26,005 nt of DNA from WFZT01 sp964398355 (GCA_964398355.1 CAYNMM010000039.1:1-26005), one strand, 5' to 3'. Shown: positions 7,804 through 16,855, counted from the first letter of the stretch. The notes: a model not told the origin generated them from the letters alone. A program made the numbers and translations.

Positions 7804-8877
7804 TTACTTCCAGTCGTACTGGAGATGCAGACCAACGAGTGTCTGGGTTGTCTTATTCTCATCCTTGTCACCAACCTTGTTGGTGAACATGGAGAATTCA
7901 GGCTGGACATAGAAGGATTTTGTGAGGTTCAGCTTATAGTTGGCAAAAATAACCATCTTTGTAGCTGTTTCTTCTGTTGTATTATCAAGTCCAGCCCAGG
8001 CATCTTTTGTGGGTTCCTTGGCTATATCCATACCAAATCCAACAGTCAAAAGACCCTTTCCAGCCTTTGCCATTACCTGAGCAAATCCGCCCATTCCTGT
8101 TGTGTTGTTAACTGTAGCTGTTGAGTCTACATAAGGTGCATGGTAGGCTCCCTCACAGCAATAAACAAACAGGTTCTGGCCAAAGTATCCATTAACAACA
8201 ACCTTGGCTGGGCCAAGTGGAAGTCCAGCAAAGGCAGCCAACGCATAAGATGTCACCGTTATTGAATCTGTTGCGGTTTCCTCTTTGTAGGAATTATAGG
8301 AGAAGCTAACGTTGGCTGGTCCAAAGGAGAAGGCTGCTTCAATCTTTGGAAGCTCAACTCTTGTGTTTCCACCAATCAGAGAGACTGCTTTGGGCTCTAC
8401 GATGGCGAATTTGGCGGGTCCTTTGCAGAAAACAACTTCCCAAACTCTTCCACCATAGAGATTTCCATATCCGATACCGGAGAGGTCGTGGTTCAATCTC
8501 TGATTTGCAAACACAAAGTCAAGGACCGACCATGTGTGTCCAAATTTCACCTTTCCATACGGGGTTTTAATTAAAGCATAAGCATGTCTCAGGCCCCATG
8601 ATCCTGTGTTAATTGCACCTGTTGAATGCCATGTACCATAGAGGGCCTTTACCTCAAAGTAGAGGTAACTTCCATCACTCATAACACCCTTGAGTCTAAA
8701 TCTGGAGTTACCAGGGTCAACAATTGCAAAGCTTGTAACTGCATCTGTTGTTCCTACCTTTACGCTTGCGAATGTGGGGTCCACTCTGAAGCTTCCACTA
8801 AAGGACCATTTCATTGCCAGGGCTGGGCCCACAGCCAATATGGCTCCAAGTACTACACCCAGTACATACTTCCTCAT
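7804..8877 (-). CDS. Outer-membrane porin-like beta-barrel protein
   Basis: This 357-residue protein begins with a clear signal peptide (MRKYVLGVVLGAILAVGPALA, cleavage after ALA). It continues as alternating amphipathic strands with Gly/Asn/Thr turns, as in general porins: an FRLKGVMSDGSYLYFEVKA segment near the N-terminus and RHAYALIKTPYGKVKFGH about 95-110. The C-terminal strand reads LVGLHLQYDWK, so it ends Trp-Lys rather than with the usual terminal aromatic. A CC pair lies in a central loop (VYCCEG). ATG 8877 has AAGGAGG 8 nt upstream. It is the last gene of the run starting at livH, suggesting that it admits the substrate taken up by that transporter. The function is inferred from context, and no specific porin family is claimed. 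Confidence 0.8.
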   Translation of the reverse strand: MRKYVLGVVLGAILAVGPALAMKWSFSGSFRVDPTFASVKVGTTDAVTSFAIVDPGNSRFRLKGVMSDGSYLYFEVKALYGTWHSTGAINTGSWGLRHAYALIKTPYGKVKFGHTWSVLDFVFANQRLNHDLSGIGYGNLYGGRVWEVVFCKGPAKFAIVEPKAVSLIGGNTRVELPKIEAAFSFGPANVSFSYNSYKEETATDSITVTSYALAAFAGLPLGPAKVVVNGYFGQNLFVYCCEGAYHAPYVDSTATVNNTTGMGGFAQVMAKAGKGLLTVGFGMDIAKEPTKDAWAGLDNTTEETATKMVIFANYKLNLTKSFYVQPEFSMFTNKVGDKDENKTTQTLVGLHLQYDWK

Positions 8878-8908
8878 ATCTTATACCTCCTTTTGAGTTT
8901 TTTTACTT

Positions 8909-9838
8909 TCATTTAAACCTTGTCTTCCCAACCCTCTCCCCTCTTACTACGAGAACAGACTGTTTTGACTTTCTTATAACCTTTTCTGTTACTGAACCCA
9001 TCAGAACTCTTTTTAACCCGGATATCCCCCTTGTTGCCATTACGATAAGATCAACGTTTTCATCATCGGCATATTCGAGTATCTTTGACACAGGCTCCCC
9101 TGTATCAACAAATACACTCGTTACAACACAACACTCTTTTTCCATAACCTGCTTGGTCAGGGCTTCAAGCTGATACTTTTCTCTTTCCCCTTCGGTCGTT
9201 ATAAATTTATCCACCTTCCATTTAAGAGTATCAGGTAAACTCTCCTTTTCTATCTTTAGTTGCTCCCGAACGTAGAGGAGAGAGAGCCTGGCCTTAAATT
9301 TTTCACTTATTTGTGCTGCTATTTCAAGGGATTTTTTGGATCTTTCACTAAAATCAACAGGTGCAAGCACACTTTTTATCTGAAATTTATCCTTTTCTTT
9401 GACAATATAAACATGAGAAGTAGCATGTCTTGCAATTTTCTCGGTTACGGCACCAAGCTCGGCAATTATTCCAGGAACCTTCCTATGGTATCCAATTACC
9501 ATAAGATCGATATCGACTTCCTCGATAAATTCAAGTATTTGATTAACCGGATGCCCCTGTCTCACAGCTACTACCGGCTCATTTCCGGAGATTTCCCTTG
9601 CTCTATCTGAATATTTATGCAATTCATTCTGAGCATATTCACTAAGACTGGAATAAACTTCCTCAAGTTCAGAGGGCTGGGCAAAAGTCCCCATAAGTTC
9701 ACGTGGGAACACCTTCTTTTCGAGCACGTGAAGGAGATACAATTCAGCGCCGAATTTTCCTGCCAGATTTGCTGCAGCCTCAAGTACAACCGGGGAATAG
9801 TCCGAAAGGTCGAGAGAGGCCGCTATCTTTTTAAACAC
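8909..9838 (-). CDS. Tandem universal stress protein (two UspA domains)
   Basis: This 309-residue cytoplasmic protein is made of two UspA domains, about 1-150 and 152-305. The second ends with an ATP-binding-like motif ATRG-x9-GS (VMATRGISG, then MGSVTEKVI), with Ala replacing the first Gly. The first has a degenerate version (GYHR-x9-GA) that may not bind nucleotide. The start is GTG 9838, with GGAGG 6 nt upstream. It sits 56 bp after the glutaryl-CoA dehydrogenase gene and 31 bp before the porin gene, on the same strand, so it is most likely co-transcribed with the transport/catabolic operon. Its role there is unknown; USPs often act as nucleotide-binding stress or transport modulators. Confidence 0.92.
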   Translation of the reverse strand: MFKKIAASLDLSDYSPVVLEAAANLAGKFGAELYLLHVLEKKVFPRELMGTFAQPSELEEVYSSLSEYAQNELHKYSDRAREISGNEPVVAVRQGHPVNQILEFIEEVDIDLMVIGYHRKVPGIIAELGAVTEKIARHATSHVYIVKEKDKFQIKSVLAPVDFSERSKKSLEIAAQISEKFKARLSLLYVREQLKIEKESLPDTLKWKVDKFITTEGEREKYQLEALTKQVMEKECCVVTSVFVDTGEPVSKILEYADDENVDLIVMATRGISGLKRVLMGSVTEKVIRKSKQSVLVVRGERVGKTRFK

Positions 9839-9894
9839 TTTCCACCTCCATTTTCATGGCTTATTTTAGTAGTGTGTTATCGAAATTTCAAGAT

Positions 9895-11073
9895 TTAATC
9901 GCATCTAAAAGCTTCAACTCCAGTTATATCCCTCCCAACTATTAAAGTTTGCATTTCATGTGTTCCCTCGTAAGTATAGACAGCTTCAAGGTTTGCAGCA
10001 TGTCTCATACAATTAAATTCTATACTTATACCATTTGCACCCAAAACACTCCTCGCTCTTCTGCAGATATTTAATGCCATCCTTACATTGTTCATCTTCG
10101 CGAGTGAAACCTGTGGATATCTCATCTTACCTGAGTTTTTCAATTGACCAAGTCTATAAACAAGCAACTGTGCCTTTGTAATTTCATTCAACATTTCTAC
10201 AAGATACATCTGAATAAGCTGATACCTTGCAATAGGTTTCCCAAACTGAATTCTCTCTTTTGCATACTGAAGAGCCTCTTCATAGCAAGCCATTGCAGCA
10301 CCCACTGCACCCCATGCAATCCCGTACCTTGCCTGAGTAAGGCACATCAAGGGATGTCTCAGACTTTCTACACCAGGCAGGCGGTTGGACTCAGGTACTC
10401 TCACATCTTCAAGGACGATCTCTCCAGTAGCAGAGGCCCTCAAGCTCAATTTCCCCGTGATCTCCGGGAAGCTGACACCCTTCATATCCCTTTCGACGAT
10501 AAAGCCAAGAATCTTTCCAGAATCAATATCCCTCGCATACACAACAGCAAAATCAGCAATGTTGGCATTTGTTATCCACATTTTGGCGCCATTCAAAATC
10601 CAGTCACTCCCGTCTTTCTTGGCGTAAGTACGCATGGAGCCTGGGTCAGACCCTGCATCTGGTTCCGTAAGACCGTAACATCCAATCAATTCACCTGACG
10701 TCAACTTTGGTAAATATTTTTTCTTCTGCTCATCCGAGCCAAAAGTATAGATTGGATAGGCAACGAGACCAGAAGTTACTGAAACAAAACTTCTCATAGC
10801 AGAATCGCCACGCTCAAGCTCCATGTTAATCAATCCGTAAGCAATAGCATCGATTTCTGAGCCTCCGTATTCCGCCGGTAACCAGGGCGCAAGAAGTCCA
10901 AGCTCTGCCATCTGGGGAACAAGATGTTTAGGAAATTCCCCTTTCATGTAATATTCGCCGATAATAGGAATTACCTCTTTGTCAACAAAGTCCCTTACAG
11001 TATCCCTAATGAGCCTCTGCTCCTCTGTAAGAAGCTCATCAATCATGTAATAATCCGTTCCTTTATATGCCAT
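9895..11073 (-). CDS. gcdH: Glutaryl-CoA dehydrogenase
   Basis: This 392-residue acyl-CoA dehydrogenase-fold flavoenzyme oxidatively decarboxylates glutaryl-CoA to crotonyl-CoA and CO2. Diagnostic residues are present: Arg94 in DSAMRSFVSVTSG, which binds the distal carboxylate in GCDH, and the catalytic base Glu369 in YEGTHEMQTL. Both match the human enzyme's numbering closely (Arg94, Glu370). GLTEPDAGSDP and KMWITN are flavin/substrate motifs, and GRDITGVEAF closes the protein as in GCDH. ATG 11073 has AGGAGG 5 nt upstream. It follows the glutarate-type CoA-transferase by 19 bp. Electron-transfer flavoprotein genes are not in the window, so the electron acceptor is unknown. A non-decarboxylating variant cannot be excluded by eye. 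Confidence 0.93.
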   Translation of the reverse strand: MAYKGTDYYMIDELLTEEQRLIRDTVRDFVDKEVIPIIGEYYMKGEFPKHLVPQMAELGLLAPWLPAEYGGSEIDAIAYGLINMELERGDSAMRSFVSVTSGLVAYPIYTFGSDEQKKKYLPKLTSGELIGCYGLTEPDAGSDPGSMRTYAKKDGSDWILNGAKMWITNANIADFAVVYARDIDSGKILGFIVERDMKGVSFPEITGKLSLRASATGEIVLEDVRVPESNRLPGVESLRHPLMCLTQARYGIAWGAVGAAMACYEEALQYAKERIQFGKPIARYQLIQMYLVEMLNEITKAQLLVYRLGQLKNSGKMRYPQVSLAKMNNVRMALNICRRARSVLGANGISIEFNCMRHAANLEAVYTYEGTHEMQTLIVGRDITGVEAFRCD

Positions 11074-11092
11074 CTTTTCCTCCTATTTGAGG

Positions 11093-12289
11093 CTAAATTA
11101 TTCCTTTCTCGTGGTAAACTTTCAAGGTCTTCTCATTAAAACCAAGCAAATGATGAAGAACTTCATCCGTGTGCTCACCGAGTAAAGGGGGATGTTGTTT
11201 AAACTGAATTTTGGTTCTCGAAAACTTGAGAGGAGTTCCAACGAGGGGGATTTCACCCGCTGTTGGATGATTAATTCTCACTATCATATTTCTCGACAAT
11301 ACGTGTGGATCTTCGAAAACTTCCTTCAGATTGTAAATAGGGCCACAGGGGACTTTTGCCTCTGTCAATAGTTTGCACCATTCTGAAGTGGTCTTGGTTT
11401 CCATTATTTCCTTAATTATTGGAATGAGTTTTTCGCGATTTTCCACACGCTTTGGATTCGTTGAGAAATCTGGATCATTGGACAGATCCTCTCTGCCTGC
11501 TACTTTGCAAAATTTTTTAAACTGACTATCGTTACCAACGGCGAGGATAATGTAAGAATCCTTTGTTTTAAAAGCCTGATAAGGAACAATATTGGGATGC
11601 GCATTTCCATAACGTCTTGGGGGAACTCCAGAAATGAGATAATTTGAGGCCTGGTTTACCATTGCTGCTATAGCGGAGTCGAGAAGAGAAATATCTATAT
11701 ATTGACCGAGTCCACTTTTTTCTCTCTCGATCAGGGCTGCGAGTATTGCATTTGATGCGAATAGACCTGTAATTACGTCAGTCCATGCCACTCCAACTTT
11801 CATAGGCTCGCCATCAGGCTCACCTGTGACGGACATTACACCACACATCCCTTGGATTATAAAATCATACCCGGGCCTTTCCTTGTACGGCCCTGTGTGA
11901 CCGAAACCTGTGATGGAAACATAAATTATCCTCGGATTTTCTTTCCTTATCTCTTCATATCCGAGTCCAAGTTTGTCGAGTCCACCGACTTTAAAATTTT
12001 CTATAAAAACATCGCTAATTTTAGCTAACTTTTTAATGATATCAATACCTTCAGGGGTCTTCAGGTTAACGGTTATACTTTTTTTATTCCGATTAACGGA
12101 AAGATAGTAAGCGGCCTCACCATCGGCGAATGGTGGGCCCCATGATCGGGTTTCATCACCTCTCCCGGGCGCTTCGACTTTGATAATTTCGGCTCCAAGG
12201 TCACCCAGGAGCTGGGTAGCAAATGGGCCAGCCAGCACCCGGGAGAGGTCTAAAACCCTGATACCTTCAAGAGGTAATTTTACTTCCAC
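11093..12289 (-). CDS. Family III CoA-transferase, probable glutarate CoA-transferase
   Basis: This 398-residue CaiB/Frc-family protein transfers CoA between acids through an aspartyl-CoA intermediate. The probable catalytic residue is Asp142 in RPGYDFIIQG. The N-terminal LPLEGIRVLDLSRVLAGP is classic for the family. YGNAHPNIVPYQAFKTKDSY resembles the SUGCT (C7orf10) glutarate/succinyl-CoA branch as I recall it. Placement directly before gcdH supports glutaryl-CoA formation. I chose GTG 12289 because it begins at the family N-terminus and overlaps the preceding gene's stop by 10 bp, allowing coupled translation. ATG 12337 would add 16 unrelated residues inside the neighbour's coding sequence. 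Neither start has a good Shine-Dalgarno. The CoA donor is unknown. Confidence 0.85.
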   Translation of the reverse strand: MEVKLPLEGIRVLDLSRVLAGPFATQLLGDLGAEIIKVEAPGRGDETRSWGPPFADGEAAYYLSVNRNKKSITVNLKTPEGIDIIKKLAKISDVFIENFKVGGLDKLGLGYEEIRKENPRIIYVSITGFGHTGPYKERPGYDFIIQGMCGVMSVTGEPDGEPMKVGVAWTDVITGLFASNAILAALIEREKSGLGQYIDISLLDSAIAAMVNQASNYLISGVPPRRYGNAHPNIVPYQAFKTKDSYIILAVGNDSQFKKFCKVAGREDLSNDPDFSTNPKRVENREKLIPIIKEIMETKTTSEWCKLLTEAKVPCGPIYNLKEVFEDPHVLSRNMIVRINHPTAGEIPLVGTPLKFSRTKIQFKQHPPLLGEHTDEVLHHLLGFNEKTLKVYHEKGII

Positions 12290-13482
12290 TTCGGTTTGGG
12301 ATAAATCGGCTTTGCCTGTGCAACTTTTTCCGGCCATACTACAACACGATTTCCATTCTGAATCTGCATGACAACCATACCCTTTTTAGCAGCTCTTCCA
12401 GCACTATCGAATGCAATTGGACCATAAAATGACTCGAAATCAAGAGATGCAATGGCATCTCTCACTTTCTTTGGATCAAGGCTCTGTGCCTTCTCAATGG
12501 CTCTCTGATAAACTTCAACAGCTGCGGCTGACTCTGCTACGTGGTAATCAGGCTTATAACCATACTTCTGCTCGAAGAGTTTTACAAAGTTTGCAGTGCT
12601 TCCTATGTAAGGATCAGAAAACTTGAGTGAGGCAGCCCACTGAGCGGCACCAAATACACCTTCTGCATCCTTACCAAGATTCTTAACGAAATCAATCAAT
12701 GTAGGTGCAACTGTTTCTCCAATAGCTTTGACATTGATTCTCAGCTCTTTCATCTGTCTTACAAGCAGAACTCCATCCTGATAATGGCCAGAACCGAGGA
12801 CCACGTCAGGTTTCTTTGCCTTAACTTTCAAAAGCAGTGAGGAGATATCACTCGTACCTGCAGGATAACCTGAGAATGTCACAACTTTCCAGCCCTTTGC
12901 CTCAGCATACTTTTTTGCGCCAATTGCAACAGATTTAGCAAAAAGCTTATCCTCATACAGGATAGCGACCTTCTTTATTGTCGGATCAAGTTTTGCAAGC
13001 ATGTCTATTGTGCCCTGGAGATACTGACTTGCCACATTCAATACTGCGAATAGATTTTTGAATCCTCTGGTGAAAATCTTGTCACTTGCACCGTTTGCCT
13101 CAACCATTATAGCACCATATTTCTCAGTAATTGCACTCGTAGCAAAGGTGGCACTTGAGCCATAAGGGCCGAGGATAAATTTGATTCCATGTTCCGTAAT
13201 GAGTTTTTCTACAAGCTTTGCAGCGGTATTGGCATTGGATTCATCATCATAGAATACAAGTTGCAGCTTGTAGGTCTTACCTCCGACCTTTATACCGCCG
13301 AGTTTTTCATTAACATACCACGTCCAGAATTCATATCCGTCTTTTACATATTTACCTTCCCTCGCCAGCTTTCCCGTCATAGAGATCGCTGCTCCAAGCT
13401 TTATCACATTTTCTTTGGCGGCACTCTGCCCCACGATACCGAGGGCCAGCAGTGCTACCAGCAGTATCTTGGTTCCCTTCAT
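12280..13482 (-). CDS. ABC transporter substrate-binding protein, branched-chain amino acid (LivK) type
   Basis: This 400-residue periplasmic binding protein has a signal peptide (MKGTKILLVALLALGIVGQ, then SAAKE) without a lipobox Cys. The mature part starts IKLGAAISMTGKLAREGKYV, the type I periplasmic-binding fold opening. FILGPYGSSATFA and YGAIMVEANGAS are ligand-cleft loops of the amino acid/amide-binding group. The ligand cannot be read from sequence; the neighbouring glutarate genes suggest a short dicarboxylate or a related amide or amino acid. ATG 13482 has AGGAGG 8 nt upstream. It follows livF by 27 bp and overlaps the CoA-transferase gene. The C-terminal tail is Lys/Pro-rich (AQAKPIYPKPKWK). 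Confidence 0.92.
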   Translation of the reverse strand: MKGTKILLVALLALGIVGQSAAKENVIKLGAAISMTGKLAREGKYVKDGYEFWTWYVNEKLGGIKVGGKTYKLQLVFYDDESNANTAAKLVEKLITEHGIKFILGPYGSSATFATSAITEKYGAIMVEANGASDKIFTRGFKNLFAVLNVASQYLQGTIDMLAKLDPTIKKVAILYEDKLFAKSVAIGAKKYAEAKGWKVVTFSGYPAGTSDISSLLLKVKAKKPDVVLGSGHYQDGVLLVRQMKELRINVKAIGETVAPTLIDFVKNLGKDAEGVFGAAQWAASLKFSDPYIGSTANFVKLFEQKYGYKPDYHVAESAAAVEVYQRAIEKAQSLDPKKVRDAIASLDFESFYGPIAFDSAGRAAKKGMVVMQIQNGNRVVVWPEKVAQAKPIYPKPKWK

Positions 13483-13509
13483 ATTGCATACCTCCTTTTT
13501 ATAAAGACT

Positions 13510-14223
13510 TTAAATGCCAAGATAGGCCTGTTTAATTTCATCCATTTCAAGGAGTTTATGGGCTTCCCCATGATAAGTTATTCTTCCTGTTTCAATTACA
13601 TATCCCCTATCTGCAATCTCAAGGGCAACCTGTACATCCTGCTCCACAATGAGAACCGTTTTCCCCATATCTCTTATATCTTTCACTACGTTGATTAAAA
13701 CGTCAACAATAACAGGGGCAAGTCCGAGAGACAATTCATCAATCAAAAGCAACGTGGGATTTGACATCAGGGCCCTTCCAATAGCGCACATCTGTTGCTC
13801 ACCGCCGGACATATCTCCAGCAAGCTGTTTTTTCCTCTCTTTCAGTACCGGGAAAATTTTGTAAACCCATTCGAGGTCTTTCTTCACGTTTTCTCTGTCT
13901 TTTCTATGAAAAGCCCCCATAAGTAAATTTTCTTCAACGGTCATACCGGCAAACAGGTGACGTCCTTCAGGAGCCATAGCAATTCCAAGAGATACAGTTT
14001 TCTCTGCCGGTGTACCGGTAATGTCACGCCCCTGATAAATCACCCTTCCAGAATAAGGTTTAATTAAACCCGTAATGGCGCGGAAAAACGTGGTTTTCCC
14101 GGCGCCGTTCGAGCCTACCAGGGCGACAATTTCACCTTCCTTAACCTCAAGTGAAACATCCCAAAGTACCTGCATATCTCCATAACCGGCGTTCAAATTT
14201 TCTACCCTGAGTAACTCTTTCAT
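13510..14223 (-). CDS. livF: Branched-chain-type ABC transporter ATP-binding protein LivF
   Basis: This 237-residue ATPase is one of the two nucleotide-binding subunits of the importer. It has Walker A GSNGAGKTT, Q-loop region APEGRHLFAGMTVEENL, signature MSGGEQQM, Walker B LLLIDELSLGLAP and H-loop region VLIVEQD. The LLLIDELSLGLAP and EQDVQVALEIADRGYV stretches are typical of LivF rather than LivG. Its start overlaps the livG stop by 4 bp (ATGA), so translation is coupled. The substrate-binding gene follows after 27 bp. The importer family handles branched-chain amino acids, amides, urea or aromatic/dicarboxylic acids, so the symbol denotes subunit type only. Confidence 0.95.
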   Translation of the reverse strand: MKELLRVENLNAGYGDMQVLWDVSLEVKEGEIVALVGSNGAGKTTFFRAITGLIKPYSGRVIYQGRDITGTPAEKTVSLGIAMAPEGRHLFAGMTVEENLLMGAFHRKDRENVKKDLEWVYKIFPVLKERKKQLAGDMSGGEQQMCAIGRALMSNPTLLLIDELSLGLAPVIVDVLINVVKDIRDMGKTVLIVEQDVQVALEIADRGYVIETGRITYHGEAHKLLEMDEIKQAYLGI

Positions 14224-14972
14224 GCGGATTTCCTCCTTTTGCTGTATCTTTCACCGAGATAGGCTTTGATAACATCTTCATTCTGGGAGATCTCCTCTGG
14301 TGTACCTTCAGCTATCTTTGTACCGAAGTGAAGAACCATCATTCTATTAGAAAGTCCCATTACTGCTTTCATTATGTGTTCAATCATTATTACAGTTACC
14401 CCCTTCTTGTTTATATCCCTGACAAGGTTCATTATCTTCTCCATTTCAGTAGGATTCAAACCAGCCATCACCTCATCAAGAAGAAGTACTTCGGGCTCGA
14501 GAGCAAGCGCTCTTGCAAGCTCAATCCTTTTCAACTGAGCAAGGTTCAGGTGATCCACAAGTTCGTTCCTTTTTTCCCATAATCCTACAAGTTCTGCTAT
14601 TTCTTCGGCTCTTTCATAGGCTTCTCTATATGAAGTATAATTTCCATGACCGAAAAATGCTCCCACCATGATATTTTCCAGGACAGTCATTCCCTTAAAA
14701 GGCTTTACAATTTGAAATGTTCGCGCTATTCCAAGTCTTGCAATATAAAAAGGTTTTTTACCAGAAATTTTCACGTTTCTGAAATAGATCTCTCCATCAC
14801 TGAGCGGGAGAAGTCCAACGATCAGATTCATAAGCGTCGTTTTCCCTGCCCCATTCGGGCCAATGATTCCAAAAATCTCACCCTCGTAAACATCAAAGTC
14901 CACGGAATTAACGGCCACGAGGCCACCAAATTTCTTGGTTACTCCTCTGCCCTTTAAAATTACCTCACTCAT
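14220..14972 (-). CDS. livG: Branched-chain-type ABC transporter ATP-binding protein LivG
   Basis: This 250-residue nucleotide-binding subunit has Walker A GPNGAGKTT, a signature region that is degenerate (LNLAQLKR in place of LSGGQ), and Walker B LLLDEVMAGLNP with Val where Pro is usual. The same degeneracy occurs in many LivG-type proteins of dicarboxylate/aromatic-type importers, so it is probably functional when paired with LivF, which has a canonical signature. The LivG hallmark RTFQIVKPFKGMTVLENIMVG is present. The gene overlaps livM by 4 bp and livF by 4 bp. The C-terminus is basic (RYSKRRKSA). Confidence 0.95.
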   Translation of the reverse strand: MSEVILKGRGVTKKFGGLVAVNSVDFDVYEGEIFGIIGPNGAGKTTLMNLIVGLLPLSDGEIYFRNVKISGKKPFYIARLGIARTFQIVKPFKGMTVLENIMVGAFFGHGNYTSYREAYERAEEIAELVGLWEKRNELVDHLNLAQLKRIELARALALEPEVLLLDEVMAGLNPTEMEKIMNLVRDINKKGVTVIMIEHIMKAVMGLSNRMMVLHFGTKIAEGTPEEISQNEDVIKAYLGERYSKRRKSA

Positions 14973-15919
14973 ATCATATTCTCCTTAATATTTTGGACAA
15001 GTCTTCTCCATGAAAATCCACCAGTAAACAGGTCAAGGAAACCTCTTGGAATCAGAATCACAGTGAGGATGATGATGGCACCGAGAACGATTCCGTGAAT
15101 GTTAACAAATTTACTCCACACCACTTCAGTAATTAACTCGAGTAATACAGCTCCAATTAAAGGCCCATATACAGTACTGGCCCCTCCGAGTAGCATCATT
15201 ACAAACATTTTTACTGAAATAATGGGATCAAATACCGTTTCAGGATCGATATAACTGATCCAGTATGCATATATACTGCCAACCAGGGCTGTGAAAACTG
15301 CGGAGTAAGACCATGCAAGGGTTTTATAAAGAGGAGTATTTATCCCCATAGCCAGAGCTCCATCCTCATCCACCCTTATAGCTCTTAAACCAAATCCAAA
15401 TCTGTTTTTCTCAAGCCATATCGTGAAAATAACTGAGAGAACGAGTACAATGAGGAAAAGATAGTAGAAATAGGTGTAAACAACGTGAGGATTTGCTCCT
15501 TTCTTCAAAGGCAGGGTCAATCCCTCTGCAGCCCCTGCAATCTTTAAATTATTCACAACTTCCATCACAGCAACATTGACACCGAGTGATGCAATCGCAA
15601 AATAGTGTCCCCGTAATCTCAAAACTGGCAATCCAATAATTACTGCAAAAATAACGGCAGTCATTATAGATGGAATCAGTGTGAGATAAAATCCAAATCC
15701 ATGGTTCATCAGAATTGCGGTTACATAAGCACCCATTCCGAAGAATACCACGTTTCCAAATGCTGGATAACCTGCATATCCAGCGATTATGTTTATTGCC
15801 TCAGTTAAAGTAGCGAACATAACAACAGCTGTCAGGATTCGAAGCATATAACCCGAGAGGAATGGAGGGATAATTATTAAAATAACGAGAAAAATTAACG
15901 GAATTAAATATTTCTTCAT
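14969..15919 (-). CDS. livM: Branched-chain-type ABC transporter permease LivM
   Basis: This 316-residue inner-membrane permease has about ten hydrophobic segments. Conserved LivM features include GYAGYPAFGNVVFFGMGAY near residues 48-66, LPVLRLRGHYFAIASLG about 97-113, and GINTPLYKTLAWSYSA. The EAA-like cytoplasmic loop that docks to the ATPases lies near the FGFGLRAIRVDEDGALAMG segment. ATG 15919 has AGGAGG 7 nt upstream. It lies 11 bp after livH and overlaps livG by 4 bp. With LivH it forms the translocation pore. Confidence 0.95.
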   Translation of the reverse strand: MKKYLIPLIFLVILIIIPPFLSGYMLRILTAVVMFATLTEAINIIAGYAGYPAFGNVVFFGMGAYVTAILMNHGFGFYLTLIPSIMTAVIFAVIIGLPVLRLRGHYFAIASLGVNVAVMEVVNNLKIAGAAEGLTLPLKKGANPHVVYTYFYYLFLIVLVLSVIFTIWLEKNRFGFGLRAIRVDEDGALAMGINTPLYKTLAWSYSAVFTALVGSIYAYWISYIDPETVFDPIISVKMFVMMLLGGASTVYGPLIGAVLLELITEVVWSKFVNIHGIVLGAIIILTVILIPRGFLDLFTGGFSWRRLVQNIKENMI

Positions 15920-15930
15920 GAGTGGACCTC

Positions 15931-16794
15931 CTATCCGTAATATTTTTTACCCAAGAGCCCTCTTGGCCTTGTGACAAGAATGATAACAAAAAGAGTGAAA
16001 GTGACCACGTTCTTGAAGCTTTCACCGAGATAAAAGGCAGAAAAGGTTTCAATGATACCGAGGATAAGTCCACCGAGGAAAGCGCCTTCGACACTTCCAA
16101 GACCCCCAAGGATCGCAACCACAAATGCCCTGAGAGTTATTCCACCGCCTACAGCTGGATTGAAAGATTGGATTACTGATATAAGTGAACCGGCAGCTCC
16201 TGCGAGTGCGGTACCTATTCCAAACGTTATAGCATAGGTTTTTCCAGGATTAACCCCCATCAAGCGGGCGGCCATCATATCAAGGGCAACCGCTCTAATG
16301 GACTGACCGGTCTTTGTCCTGTTGAGAAATATAGCCGTTAAAATGGTTAGAATAAGGGCCGCCACGAAACCGAGAACCCTGGTATACGGAAATAAATATT
16401 GACCAATAATGAACGATTTACCCTGATAGGATGTAGCGATCGATCTCCAGTCAGCAGACCACATGACGATCATTAACTGTGCGAGTAGAACGTCCATTCC
16501 GAAGGTCATTATCAGAGTGAGAAACACATCAGCTTTAATAGCAAGGTTGAAAATGTACCTTTGCATAAGAAACCCTACAATGAACAGGGCTACCATAACG
16601 AGAGGGATAGAGAGGAAAGGGTCTATGTGGAGAAAATGGAAGATCCAGAACGTGGCATAAGCTCCCAGGATCACAAGAGAGCCATGGGCAAGGTTTATTA
16701 AGTTAGTCACACCCCATACAATCGAAAAACCTAATCCAATCAGCCCGTATATCCCTCCAAGAAGTACACCATTTATTAGAATTTGTATAATCAT
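15931..16794 (-). CDS. livH: Branched-chain-type ABC transporter permease LivH
   Basis: This 287-residue polytopic permease opens MIIQILINGVLLGGIYGLIG, which is characteristic of LivH, followed by NLINLAHGSLVILGAYATFW. The coupling loop TGQSIRAVALDMMAARLMG and GGLGSVEGAFLGGLILGIIE are also family-typical. ATG 16794 has GGAGG 7 nt upstream. It is the first gene of the run that reaches the porin at 7804, about 9 kb, with gaps of at most 56 bp and several overlaps. Two TTGACA hexamers lie in the 127-bp gap upstream. Confidence 0.95.
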   Translation of the reverse strand: MIIQILINGVLLGGIYGLIGLGFSIVWGVTNLINLAHGSLVILGAYATFWIFHFLHIDPFLSIPLVMVALFIVGFLMQRYIFNLAIKADVFLTLIMTFGMDVLLAQLMIVMWSADWRSIATSYQGKSFIIGQYLFPYTRVLGFVAALILTILTAIFLNRTKTGQSIRAVALDMMAARLMGVNPGKTYAITFGIGTALAGAAGSLISVIQSFNPAVGGGITLRAFVVAILGGLGSVEGAFLGGLILGIIETFSAFYLGESFKNVVTFTLFVIILVTRPRGLLGKKYYG

Positions 16795-16855
16795 ACAAAA
16801 TCCTCCGACAAATTACGTTTTTAAAAAGAGCAAACTATGATTACGCTTGGTGTAT

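Noticed and set aside
10144..10698. Open frame of 184 codons on the plus strand opposite gcdH
   Set aside because: It lies entirely antisense to a well-supported dehydrogenase gene, lacks a ribosome site or promoter, and its composition is that of a reverse-strand shadow.
13189..13698. Open frame of 169 codons on the plus strand across the binding-protein/livF junction
   Set aside because: It is antisense to two clear ABC transporter genes, with no recognisable motif or start signals.
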